A stretch of 40,275 nt of DNA from Bordetella petrii (GCA_017745595.1 WMBV01000044.1:1-40275), one strand, 5' to 3'. Counted from the first letter of the stretch, positions 7,493 through 14,371 are shown. Notes: generated from the letters alone by a model not told the origin. Program-made: numbers and translations.

Positions 7493-8767
7493 ATGAACGA
7501 TCTGGCCGTCATCGACCGCTTCACCAACGTCTTCTCCCGCTACATAGACTCGGGCTTTGGTCTGGTCAATGGCGAGGTGGCGTTTCTGTCGGCCACGCTG
7601 GTGGTCATCGACATCACGCTTGCCGGTCTGTGGTGGGCGATGGACGGCGGCCAGAACGAAGTGATGGCGCGGCTCGTGAAGAAAGTGCTGTACGTGGGCG
7701 TGTTCGCCTTCATTCTTGGCAACTTCAACTGGCTGGCCGGCATCGTGTTCCGTTCGTTTTCCGGCCTGGGGCTGACCGCCTCGGGCTCGGGGCTGACGGC
7801 GGCTGAGTTTCTGCAACCGGGCCGACTCGCGCAGGTGGGCGTCGATACCGCCGCGCCGCTGCTCGCCCGCGTAGGCGAGCTGTCCGGCATTACCAAGGTC
7901 TTCGCCAATCTGGAGACCATAGTGGTGCTGCTACTGGCCTGGCTCATCGTGATCCTGAGCTTTTTCGTGCTCTCGATTCAATTGTTCGTGACCTTGATCG
8001 AATTCAAGCTGACGACCCTGGCGGGCTTCGTACTGGTGCCGTTTGCCTTGTGGGGAAAGACGGCCTTTTTGGCCGAGAAGGTGCTGGGCAACGTCATTTC
8101 GTCAGGCATCAAGGTCCTGGTACTGGCGGTCATCGTCGGCATCAGCACGCAGGTCTTCAACGACTTTCGCACAGGCATCGGTTCGGAACCCACGTTGGAC
8201 CAGGCCGCCGCCGTCATGCTGGCTTCGCTGGCGATGCTGGGGCTGGGCATCTTTGGGCCGGGCATCGCCACGGGCCTGGTTTCAGGCGCGCCGCAACTGG
8301 GCGCGGGCGCTGTGGCCGGTACGGCGCTGGGCTTAGCGGGTGTGGCCGCCGTCGGCACGGCTGCCGGCGCTGCCGCCGTGGGGGGCGCTGCCCATGCGGC
8401 CGGCGGCGGTGTGCGCGCGGCCACGTCGATGGCATCCAGCGCCCGCAAGGCCTATGTGGAAGGCGCCAGCTTCTCCGGCGAATCGGGCTGGAAGGCCACC
8501 GCTGCCGGGCTCAAGGACGTGGCCCGCGCCGGGGTTTCCGCCGCCGGCCGGCGCCTGAAGGCGGGCCTGGGCGGCGCGTCCAGCGCCAGCGGCGGGACGG
8601 GTGCGGCGGCAAATTCAGCCTCGGCGCCATCCGCGCCGCCGGCCTGGGCCAAGCGTGCGCAAGCTCGCCAGCGCGCCACCCACGGCGCGACCCTGGCCGC
8701 CCACGCGGTGCGCTCGGGCGATGCCGGCGGTAGCGGGCTGATTCCCAGCTTACGCGACGATTCCTGA
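7493..8767 (+). CDS. trbL: Conjugal transfer protein TrbL (VirB6-like)
   Basis: The 424-residue polytopic inner-membrane protein forms part of the mating channel. Several hydrophobic helices lie between residues 28 and 260 (for example LSATLVVIDITLAGLWWA, IVVLLLAWLIVILSFFVLSI and VLVLAVIVGIST). A long Ala/Gly/Ser-rich tail follows (about residues 260-424), typical of TrbL. GGGAGCGAGGG lies upstream of the ATG. The gene is 17 bp after trbK and 11 bp before trbF. Confidence 0.93.
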   Translation: MNDLAVIDRFTNVFSRYIDSGFGLVNGEVAFLSATLVVIDITLAGLWWAMDGGQNEVMARLVKKVLYVGVFAFILGNFNWLAGIVFRSFSGLGLTASGSGLTAAEFLQPGRLAQVGVDTAAPLLARVGELSGITKVFANLETIVVLLLAWLIVILSFFVLSIQLFVTLIEFKLTTLAGFVLVPFALWGKTAFLAEKVLGNVISSGIKVLVLAVIVGISTQVFNDFRTGIGSEPTLDQAAAVMLASLAMLGLGIFGPGIATGLVSGAPQLGAGAVAGTALGLAGVAAVGTAAGAAAVGGAAHAAGGGVRAATSMASSARKAYVEGASFSGESGWKATAAGLKDVARAGVSAAGRRLKAGLGGASSASGGTGAAANSASAPSAPPAWAKRAQARQRATHGATLAAHAVRSGDAGGSGLIPSLRDDS

Positions 8768-8778
8768 AGGAGAACACG

Positions 8779-9492
8779 ATGCGTTTTCGACGACCTTCCG
8801 TGAAATATGCGGCCACGCCCGAACCTGTGACGCCGTACCAGAAGGCCGCACAGGTCTGGGACGAGCGGCTGGGCAGCGGCCGCGTGCAGGCACGCAACTG
8901 GCGGTTGATGGCCTTTGGCTGCCTGCTGCTGGCCGCCATGTCCACGGGCGACAGCGTGTGGCGGCGCACCGAAGGCACGGCCGCCATCCCGTATCTCGTT
9001 GACATCGCCGACGGCGAAGTGCAATCGGTGCGCAAGGCGATACCGCTGGGCGAGCCCGCCGATCAGGACATCGCTAATCAACTAGCGCGCTTCATCGAGA
9101 ACGTGCGCTCGCTGTCCATCGACGCGGTGGTGGTGCGCAAGAACTGGCTGAGCGTCTATGACTACACGACCGACCGGGGCGCGGCGTTCCTGAACGAATA
9201 CGCGCGCGAGCATGAGCCGCTCAAGAACATCGGCAAGCGATCGGTCATGGTCGATATCGTCAGCGTCGTGCGCGCCAGCGAGCACTCGTTCCAAGTCCAG
9301 TGGGATGAACATGCCTATGTCAACGGCGCGTCTGCCGGCACCGAACGGTGGACGGCCATTCTGACCATCGTAAAGCTGCGCTCGCGCAAGGAAGAAAAGC
9401 TGCGCGTCAACCCCTGGGGCGTCTATGTCGATGGCATCAGTTGGAGCCGCCAGTTTTCCGCAAACGCTACGCCTGGAGGTGCATCGCGATGA
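8779..9492 (+). CDS. trbF: Conjugal transfer protein TrbF (VirB8-like)
   Basis: The 237-residue bitopic inner-membrane protein is a nucleation factor of the channel core. It has a cytoplasmic N-terminus containing TPYQKAAQVWDERLGSG, one membrane helix at about residues 38-54 (WRLMAFGCLLLAAM), and a periplasmic VirB8-like domain. Conserved blocks include IPYLVDIADGEV and VNPWGVYVDGISWSRQF. AAGGAG precedes the ATG. The stop overlaps trbG by 4 bp. Confidence 0.94.
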   Translation: MRFRRPSVKYAATPEPVTPYQKAAQVWDERLGSGRVQARNWRLMAFGCLLLAAMSTGDSVWRRTEGTAAIPYLVDIADGEVQSVRKAIPLGEPADQDIANQLARFIENVRSLSIDAVVVRKNWLSVYDYTTDRGAAFLNEYAREHEPLKNIGKRSVMVDIVSVVRASEHSFQVQWDEHAYVNGASAGTERWTAILTIVKLRSRKEEKLRVNPWGVYVDGISWSRQFSANATPGGASR

Positions 9493-10667
9493 CGCATACC
9501 CCGTCTTTTCCCACGCTTGAGACCAATGCAACACTGCTGACTGACGGGACTGGCCAGCGCGCCCGCCTGCCTTGGCGGCACCGCGGCTTGCAGGATGGCC
9601 GCCGGTGCCGTGGCCGTCCCGCGTACCGGCGCTTGCCCGGACATTCCCGGCCCACGCGGAGAGGCGCCTATCGGCCTCGTCCTTGCGCCCTGGCTCTGGC
9701 GGTGCTGGTCACTGCCTTGGGAGGCTGCGCCACGCGCGGCACGCCGCCGCCGGAAATCAGCTTGGATGAACCGCCCGTGGCGGTGAGCCAGCCTGTCGAG
9801 GTGCCCGAGCCGCCCAAGCCGGTCGAGATCGTACCGATGCCGCAGCCTTTGCCGTTGCCCGGGCAGTTGAAACGTATCGACGACAAGCCCGCGCCCGAGC
9901 CGGCCGGCCCGGCGGTACGGGTCGAACGTGCCAACCGCGAGGCGCGCATGGCGCCCACACGCGATGGCTTCATCAATGCGATACAGGTATGGCCGTACAC
10001 GGAAGGTGCCTTGTACCAGGTCTATGCCAGTCCGGGCCGTGTGACGCTGGTGCAATTGCAGGTCGGCGAAAAGCTGATCGACGTCTCCGCCGGCGACACG
10101 GTGCGCTGGATTGTGGGGGATTCGTCCAGCGGCAGCGGCGCGACGGCCCGGCCGAACCTGCAAATCAAGCCGGTGCGCGCGGGCCTGAAAACCAATCTCG
10201 TCGTGACCACCGACCGGCGCATCTATCTGCTGGAACTGGCCTCCACCGAGTCGGCCTGGATGGCCTCCGCGTCGTGGGACTATCCGCAAGACCGCCTGGC
10301 CGAGCTGAAGCAGCGCAACGAAGCCGCCGCTCAGGCGACGTCGCTGGCCACGGGTGTCTCGGTGGACCAGTTGCGTTTTCGGTACGAGATCACCGGCGAC
10401 ACGCCTCCGTGGCGGCCGCTGCGGGCATTCGACGATGGCCAGAAGGTCTTCATCCAATTTCCGGCCGGCATTGCGCAGGGCGAATTGCCTCCCTTGTTCC
10501 TGATCGGGCCGCAGGGCGATCTGCAACTGGTTAACTATCAGTACCGCGCCCCGTACTACGTGGTGGACAGGCTTTTTGGTGCGGTGGAGCTACGCTTGGG
10601 CGGGGATGACGCCAAGATCGTCCGCATCCAGCGCAATGATGGCAAGACGGCGCGAGGTGGGTCATGA
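9489..10667 (+). CDS. trbG: Conjugal transfer protein TrbG (VirB9-like) with an unusually long leader
   Basis: TrbG is the outer-membrane-associated ring component that assembles with TrbI. The body from about residue 118 is standard (RVERANREARMAPTRDGFIN, AIQVWPYTEGALYQVYASPG, TVRWIVGDSSSGSG, GIAQGELPPLFLIGPQGD). GGAGG at 9475-9479 and the ATGA overlap with trbF support a start at 9489, giving 392 residues. Relatives are nearer 330. The excess is an Arg-rich stretch of about 65 residues before a signal sequence and lipobox (ALAVLVTALGGC, Cys80). A TTG start farther in (PGHSRPTRRGAY) is possible but has no clear ribosome site. Confidence 0.9.
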   Translation: MTHTPSFPTLETNATLLTDGTGQRARLPWRHRGLQDGRRCRGRPAYRRLPGHSRPTRRGAYRPRPCALALAVLVTALGGCATRGTPPPEISLDEPPVAVSQPVEVPEPPKPVEIVPMPQPLPLPGQLKRIDDKPAPEPAGPAVRVERANREARMAPTRDGFINAIQVWPYTEGALYQVYASPGRVTLVQLQVGEKLIDVSAGDTVRWIVGDSSSGSGATARPNLQIKPVRAGLKTNLVVTTDRRIYLLELASTESAWMASASWDYPQDRLAELKQRNEAAAQATSLATGVSVDQLRFRYEITGDTPPWRPLRAFDDGQKVFIQFPAGIAQGELPPLFLIGPQGDLQLVNYQYRAPYYVVDRLFGAVELRLGGDDAKIVRIQRNDGKTARGGS

Positions 10668-11908
10668 GCGAAGCGGCTGAAACCACGGCGTCGGCAGTCC
10701 CGCCGAAGCTGCCGCCCGAGTCCGTCGAGCTGCGCGCCGCGCCCCAGCGGGTTACGCGCCTGAACCGCCGTACCTTGGCCGTCGGCATCGGCACGGTGTC
10801 GCTGGCGGTGCTGGGCGCCACACTCTGGTCCTTGCAGCCACGCACGCGCGGCACGCAGGAGAACCAGGAGCTGTACAACGTCGATCGCATCACGCGCGCC
10901 GAAGGGTTGGAGTCGCTGCCCCGCGATTACAGCCAGGTGCTGCAGCCCGAGCCACCGCCGCCGGTGCTGGGCGAGCCGCTGCCCGGGGATCTGGGCCGGC
11001 CGGTGCTGCGCGCCGAACGCGAAGCCGGCCTGCATTCGCACGGCGGGCCGGATGCGGCCGAAGCCGAACGACTGGCGCGGCTCAAGGAAGCCGAAGAAGC
11101 CGCCCGGTCTGCGCTGTTCTACAAGTCCAGCAGCCGGGGGGCATCGGGTACTAGCGCTGCGCCTGGTGCCATGCCCGATGGAGTATTCGCCGAAGCGTCC
11201 GCCGGTGCCGACAGTCCGGTTGACCCAATGCAAACGCAGAACATGCAAGACAACAAGGTCGCCTTTGCGGGCCAGGGCCGCACGGCCACGCAAAGCGCGC
11301 ACCGCATGGACGCGCCACGCGGCCCCGACACGATCATGGCCGGCACTGTCATTGCCGCCGCGCTGGTCACAGGCATCAAGTCCGATATGCCGGGCGACAT
11401 CATCGCGACAGTGATCGAGCCGGTTTACGACAGCGCCACCCATACAAACGTCCTGATTCCTCAAGGTGCACGCCTGATGGGCCGCCACAACAGCCAGGTG
11501 GCCTACGGACAAAGCCGGGCGCAAGCGGTCTGGGACCGCATCATCCTGCCCGACACCTCGTCCATCGTGCTCGACAACCTGGCCGCCGCCGACCCCGCCG
11601 GCTACGCGGGCCTGGAAGATGACGTGGACTGGCATTGGGACCGGATACTGGCCGGCGCCGCCTTGACGACGCTGCTGGGCGTGGGCGCTGAGCTGGCCGC
11701 GCCGCAGAACCAGGGCGGTGGCAATGGCGTGGTTATTGCCGCGCGCGACGGCGTGCAGGACACCGTGAATCAGGTCGGCCAGGAGATCACGCGCCGCAAC
11801 CTCCAGATCCAGCCCACGATCACCATCCGGCCCGGCATGCCGGTGCGGATTGTGGTGAACCGCGACATCACGCTTCGGCCTTACCGGCCGCTTTTTATCA
11901 ACAGGTGA
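10664..11908 (+). CDS. trbI: Conjugal transfer protein TrbI (VirB10-like)
   Basis: The 414-residue protein spans the envelope and couples ATPase state to the outer-membrane ring. It has a cytoplasmic N-terminus, a membrane helix at about residues 38-56 (LAVGIGTVSLAVLGATLW), a Pro-rich periplasmic segment (PEPPPPVLGEPLPG) and the VirB10 beta-barrel domain with IMAGTVIAAALVTGIKSDMP, LIPQGARLMGRHNSQVAYGQ and NRDITLRPYRPLF. It starts in a 4-bp overlap with trbG. It appears full length and intact. Confidence 0.95.
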   Translation: MSEAAETTASAVPPKLPPESVELRAAPQRVTRLNRRTLAVGIGTVSLAVLGATLWSLQPRTRGTQENQELYNVDRITRAEGLESLPRDYSQVLQPEPPPPVLGEPLPGDLGRPVLRAEREAGLHSHGGPDAAEAERLARLKEAEEAARSALFYKSSSRGASGTSAAPGAMPDGVFAEASAGADSPVDPMQTQNMQDNKVAFAGQGRTATQSAHRMDAPRGPDTIMAGTVIAAALVTGIKSDMPGDIIATVIEPVYDSATHTNVLIPQGARLMGRHNSQVAYGQSRAQAVWDRIILPDTSSIVLDNLAAADPAGYAGLEDDVDWHWDRILAGAALTTLLGVGAELAAPQNQGGGNGVVIAARDGVQDTVNQVGQEITRRNLQIQPTITIRPGMPVRIVVNRDITLRPYRPLFINR

Positions 11909-11912
11909 GGCG

Positions 11913-12119
11913 ATGGTGACGAAACTGCGCTTAGGCCCACTCCCGAAGCAAGCGGCCGTCAAGATGACGGTCAGCCTGCCGGCGACGCTGAAAGCCGACT
12001 TGGAGCGGTACGCCGCCATGCACAGCCAAGCCTATGGAGAACAGGTGGATGCAGCCACGCTAGTGCCACACATGCTGACCTGGTTCCTCAAGAATGACCG
12101 AGGATTCCGACGGTCGTAG
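11913..12119 (+). CDS. DUF2274 family protein
   Basis: The 68-residue protein (KLRLGPLPKQAAVKMTVSLP...) matches the DUF2274 family that regularly follows trbI in Tn4371-type and related ICEs. The core (VKMTVSLPATLKADLERYA) looks like a small ribbon-helix-helix or antitoxin-like fold, but no function is established that I know of. The ATG lies 4 bp after the trbI stop with GTGAGG just upstream, so it is the last gene of the trb operon. Confidence 0.85.
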   Translation: MVTKLRLGPLPKQAAVKMTVSLPATLKADLERYAAMHSQAYGEQVDAATLVPHMLTWFLKNDRGFRRS

Positions 12120-12136
12120 TGCTAACTGTGTTCTAC

Positions 12137-12178
12137 GGAGTCAAAATCCGGTCAAGTAAATTGCAGGGGAGTCAAAAT
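12137..12178 (+). repeat. 11-bp direct repeat GGAGTCAAAAT, 31-bp period
   Basis: GGAGTCAAAAT occurs at 12137-12147 and again at 12168-12178, three helical turns apart, directly before the LexA-type box. It may be a binding site for a regulator or recombinase acting on the ICE end. No function is shown by the sequence alone. Confidence 0.65.
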
Positions 12179-12196
12179 AACTGTATAAATATACAG
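12161..12196 (+). promoter_or_regulatory. LexA-type SOS box over a candidate promoter
   Basis: CTGTATAAATATACAG (12181-12196) matches the CTGT-N8-ACAG LexA operator, with perfect 7-bp arms. It covers a good -10 (TATAAA, 12184-12189) that lies 17 bp downstream of TTGCAG (12161-12166), a weak -35. Repressor bound here would occlude the promoter of the next ORF. SOS control is inferred from the motif. Confidence 0.75.
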
Positions 12197-12202
12197 CATT
12201 AA

Positions 12203-12508
12203 ATGCTATTCCATACGATCATGCTTCGCGCCTATACCGTCACTTTGCACCATCCCAGCTTGTCGCCCAGTCAATGCCTGGAGGCGGAGGCACAGTACCG
12301 ACAAGTGCTTGAACAGGCGCTCGGTGGGAGTGATGCGGTGCTGAGGACTTGGCGAGCTTGGCAAGAGGCGGAGAATAAGTTGGGCAGTTTGTCAGAAGAC
12401 ACATGGAAGGTGGCTCGACAATGGTTGATCGCAGCAGACCAGGCGCGTCAGGTCGCACTTCAGGAGTCAAATGCCTCAGAAGCTTACTTTGAGGTGCAAC
12501 GCCTGTAA
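12203..12508 (+). CDS. Hypothetical small protein, candidate SOS-regulated gene
   Basis: The 101-residue ORF (or 95 residues from the ATG at 12221, MLRAYTVTLHH) directly follows the LexA-type box. I do not recognise the family. It is predicted mostly helical, with Trp-containing stretches (VLRTWRAWQEAENKLG, TWKVARQWLIAADQARQVA) and no membrane segment or signal peptide. Neither start has a clear ribosome site. If transcription begins near 12196, the upstream ATG would be almost leaderless, which slightly favours 12221. It is the last ORF of the ICE before the tRNA locus. Confidence 0.6.
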   Translation: MLFHTIMLRAYTVTLHHPSLSPSQCLEAEAQYRQVLEQALGGSDAVLRTWRAWQEAENKLGSLSEDTWKVARQWLIAADQARQVALQESNASEAYFEVQRL

Positions 12509-12555
12509 TCCTGATAGGTCATTGGTCATCGCAAGATTCGGGTGCTGCCAACCCA

Positions 12556-12594
12556 AAGAAAAAGGCCGTCTCTGTTGATCACAGAGACGGCCTT
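12556..12594 (-). terminator. Rho-independent terminator of tRNA-Leu
   Basis: A 13-bp perfect stem, AAGGCCGTCTCTG / CAGAGACGGCCTT (12562-12574 and 12582-12594), has a 7-nt loop and on the minus strand is followed by TTTCTTT. It starts 7 nt after the tRNA 3' end and so is the natural end of the tRNA transcript. Confidence 0.9.
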
Positions 12595-12601
12595 CCGAAA
12601 T

Positions 12602-12924
12602 TGGTGCCCGGGGCCGGAATCGAACCGGCACGCCTTGCGGCGGGGGATTTTCTTCCCACTTCGGCTTTCGCCGCCGACGCTTCCGAAGAAACGGCGTTCG
12701 TGGTCTGGAGCACGCCTTCACCATAGCTTTTCAGCCTTAGGTGCCCGCCGTCTGCTCTCTACACCTTCCGAGGGGCCTTTCGGCTCCAGGGCTTGGCTCG
12801 GCATTAGCTCGGACTTAATGTCCAGGGCCTTCACCGAGTTTGACGGGCTTCACCTCTGGAGTTTCCTCCGGAGGGCTCAAATTTGGTCTGAGTCCCCTGC
12901 GTCTACCAATTTCACCACCCGGGC
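12602..12924 (-). tRNA. tRNA-Leu(CAA), split by a group I intron
   Basis: The 5' exon is 12890-12924 (acceptor GCCCGGG, D arm, anticodon stem GGGGA and loop bases CUC). The 3' exon is 12602-12651, beginning AAAATCCCC, with a variable arm CGCCGCAAGGCG, T arm GCCGGTTCGATTCCGGC, CCCGGGC, discriminator A and encoded CCA. Joined, the exons give an 85-nt tRNA with anticodon loop CUCAAAA, i.e. anticodon CAA. The break falls between positions 34 and 35, the same place as in the tRNA-Leu(UAA) introns of cyanobacteria and plastids. The gene sits between the ICE and the nos region, a usual ICE target. Confidence 0.93.
12652..12889 (-). ncRNA. Self-splicing group I intron (IC3-like) in the tRNA-Leu anticodon loop
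   Basis: The 238-nt insert ends in the required G (12652) and encodes no protein. Visible core: an internal guide GAGCCC pairing with the 5' exon end; P2 CCUC-GGAG closed by a GAAA loop; P3 GCCCGUC with GACGG..GGGC; P4 CUCGG / CCGAG in CUCGGUGAAGG and AUGCCGAGCC; P7 AGAGCA / UGCUCC; and the P8 block CACCUAAGGC...GCUAUGGUG. The order and many core bases match, as I recall it, the Azoarcus tRNA-Ile(CAU) intron. P7 differs by compensating changes (ACUA/UAGU there, AGCA/UGCU here), good evidence of a maintained fold. With these exons the 5' splice site would pair C34 with G instead of the usual U-G wobble. Confidence 0.9.
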
Positions 12925-12926
12925 AA
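12889..12926 (-). repeat. 38-bp direct repeat, copy A (tRNA-Leu 5' exon)
   Basis: The 38 bp covering the tRNA 5' exon, the first intron base and 2 bp before the tRNA are identical to 13125-13162, in the same orientation, 236 bp apart. Beyond these limits the flanks differ at once. This is the signature of an attachment-site core duplicated by integration of a mobile element. Confidence 0.9.
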
Positions 12927-13124
12927 AATTGTGAAGCAAGTCCTACTTCACTACTACTTACTACCACTACGTAGGATCCAGTACGAAACACTCTGGCTCC
13001 TATTTGGCTCCTAGAACAAAAACTAGTGTTTCTGTTCCGGCGCCCGCATTTCCCTCAAATCCTTATCCCATGCGGCTTGGCGAGCATTCGACTCATGCTG
13101 CAAATAGGTAGAAGTCCCTATTTT
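12927..13124. other. 198-bp attachment-arm-like DNA between the two tRNA 5' copies
   Basis: This stretch holds no gene and is less GC-rich than its surroundings. It contains TGGCTCCTA twice 11 bp apart (12994-13002 and 13005-13013), an 8-bp inverted repeat GAAACACT / AGTGTTTC around that pair, and AAATAGG / CCTATTT (13102-13108 and 13117-13123) abutting the second 38-bp copy. Paired short direct repeats next to a core with its own inverted repeat are typical of tyrosine-recombinase arm and core sites. It is probably a remnant of an element that used tRNA-Leu as its target. Confidence 0.55.
12994..13013. repeat. Paired TGGCTCCTA direct repeat, one helical turn apart
   Basis: TGGCTCCTA occurs at 12994-13002 and 13005-13013, separated by 2 bp. 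It is a candidate integrase arm-type site, judged by spacing and position near the duplicated core. Confidence 0.6.
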
Positions 13125-13162
13125 TGAGTCCCCTGCGTCTACCAATTTCACCACCCGGGCAA
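13125..13162 (-). pseudogene. Partial tRNA-Leu(CAA), 5' half only (38-bp repeat, copy B)
   Basis: This repeats the tRNA-Leu 5' half from two bases before the acceptor stem to the anticodon loop. Continuing on the minus strand the loop reads CUCAAAA, as in an unsplit tRNA, then diverges (ATAGGGAC instead of TCCCC), so no 3' half follows and it cannot fold into a tRNA. Chromosomal sequence with a good -10 element lies just upstream, so this half keeps the presumably original promoter side. Confidence 0.85.
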
Positions 13163-13245
13163 GGGGGCACGTCCGGGAATCAGCTTAAGGCTTGCCCGCG
13201 CGGTGGCGGGGGCCAAGCTCGGGGACGAGCGGCAGGAAGGGAAGC

Positions 13246-13274
13246 ATTATATAGGCTTCCCGATATTTTTCCAG
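13246..13274 (-). promoter_or_regulatory. Candidate promoter for the tRNA-Leu locus
   Basis: On the minus strand a perfect TATAAT (13251-13246) lies 17 bp from a weak -35 (CTGGAA, 13274-13269). The predicted start is near 13239, about 79 nt before the partial tRNA copy and about 315 nt before the intact gene. No comparable promoter was seen between the two copies. Confidence 0.5.
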
Positions 13275-13336
13275 CCGCCACAAAGCTGTCTTACGGCCGC
13301 GTACGGGCCAGGCGGGCCAGGCGGCCCGCCCGCCAC

Positions 13337-14371
13337 TCAGCCCGGCGCCAGCTGCGTGACGCTGCCGTCGGGCAGCACGAACCAGCTTCTTGCACCCAGC
13401 GGCTGTGCGACCCGCGCCGCTGCGTCGAGCGGCATGTTCGAGAAGGCGGTCGACAAGGCATCGGCCGTGGTGGCGTTGGCCGCCAGCACCGACACGCTGC
13501 GATAGCGCGGCTGGGCGCTGCCCGTGCGAGGGTCGAACAAATGGGTATGCCGGCCGGTCGGGTCCAGGGGCGTGCCGTATCCCCCCGAGGTGGCCAGCGC
13601 CTGATTGCGTAATTCCACGGTGGTGTGGATCTGGTCCGGCGATTGCGGCTGGGCCAGGCCCACGCGCCACGGCGCCAGGCTCGGGCCGGCCTGGTGTTGC
13701 AGGCCGCGGATTTCGCCCATGTCCACCAGCGCGCGCTCCAGCCCGCCGGCCTGTAGTAGTTCGGTGATGCGGTCGGTAATGTAGCCCTGCGCGATGCCGT
13801 TCAGCGTAAGCGCCATGCCGGGGCGCCCCAACTGGATGCGCTGCGGCGTGATGTCGATGGAGCGGTAGTCGACCTGTTCCAGCGCGCCGCGCAGCGCCGC
13901 GGCCGACGGGCCGGCGGGGTCGGCGCCGGGCCGCGCGTAGTGGTCGGCATACAGCTGCCACAGGGGTTGCACGCTGGGGTCGAAGGCGCCCGCGGTAATT
14001 TTGCCGAAATGCACGCTGTCGCCCAGCAGGCGCACCAGGTCGGCCGGCGGCGCATCCAGGTACCCCTGCCGGTTCAGCACGGCCAAAGCGCTGTCTGGCC
14101 GGTACAGGCTGAACACGCGTTCCAGGCGCTGGACTTCCGCCAGCGATCGGTCAAGCAGTTGCTGCGCCACGCCCGGGTCGGGATGGTACAGGCGCAGTTC
14201 GGCATCGGCGCCCAGCGCGATGCCGCGCCAGTGCAGGGGCGTGACGCCGTCGGCGGGTTGGGCGGCCAGGGCGGCGTGGGCCCGCCGCAGTACGCCCGGC
14301 GCCAAAGCCAGGACAGAGGCGGCGGCGGTGATGCCGATGAAGCGGCGGCGGCTTGCTACAGGGCTGGGCAT
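13337..14371 (-). CDS. nosX: ApbE-family FMN transferase of the nos operon (NosX-like)
   Basis: The enzyme transfers FMN from FAD onto a Thr of target proteins, here most likely NosR. The start at 14371 gives 344 residues with a twin-arginine-type signal (ASRRRFIGITAAASVLALAP), placing it in the periplasm. ApbE features include RLERVFSLYRPDSALAVLN, GAFDPSVQPLW, ALTLNGIAQGYITDRI, ALVDMGEIRGL and the Mg-site block ATTADALSTAFSNM. It is the last gene of the nos operon, 16 bp after nosL. ApbE homologues in nos clusters are called NosX. The frame is open farther upstream but has no better start. Confidence 0.9.
   Translation of the reverse strand: MPSPVASRRRFIGITAAASVLALAPGVLRRAHAALAAQPADGVTPLHWRGIALGADAELRLYHPDPGVAQQLLDRSLAEVQRLERVFSLYRPDSALAVLNRQGYLDAPPADLVRLLGDSVHFGKITAGAFDPSVQPLWQLYADHYARPGADPAGPSAAALRGALEQVDYRSIDITPQRIQLGRPGMALTLNGIAQGYITDRITELLQAGGLERALVDMGEIRGLQHQAGPSLAPWRVGLAQPQSPDQIHTTVELRNQALATSGGYGTPLDPTGRHTHLFDPRTGSAQPRYRSVSVLAANATTADALSTAFSNMPLDAAARVAQPLGARSWFVLPDGSVTQLAPG

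Noticed and set aside
1-12508. Insertion sequence or transposon within the ICE part
   Set aside because: No transposase or recombinase gene and no element bounded by terminal inverted repeats was found; the 41-78 palindrome is a simple hairpin.
12542-12934. 130-residue + strand ORF across the tRNA/intron region
   Set aside because: It is the antisense of the tRNA exons and the group I intron; the RNA structure explains the sequence fully.
13125-13162. A second functional tRNA-Leu
   Set aside because: Only the 5' half is present; the anticodon stem partner, T arm and acceptor 3' strand are missing.
13311-13330. Terminator for the nos operon (GGCGGGCC / GGCCCGCC stem)
   Set aside because: The stem is good but has no T run on the minus strand, so a Rho-independent terminator cannot be claimed.
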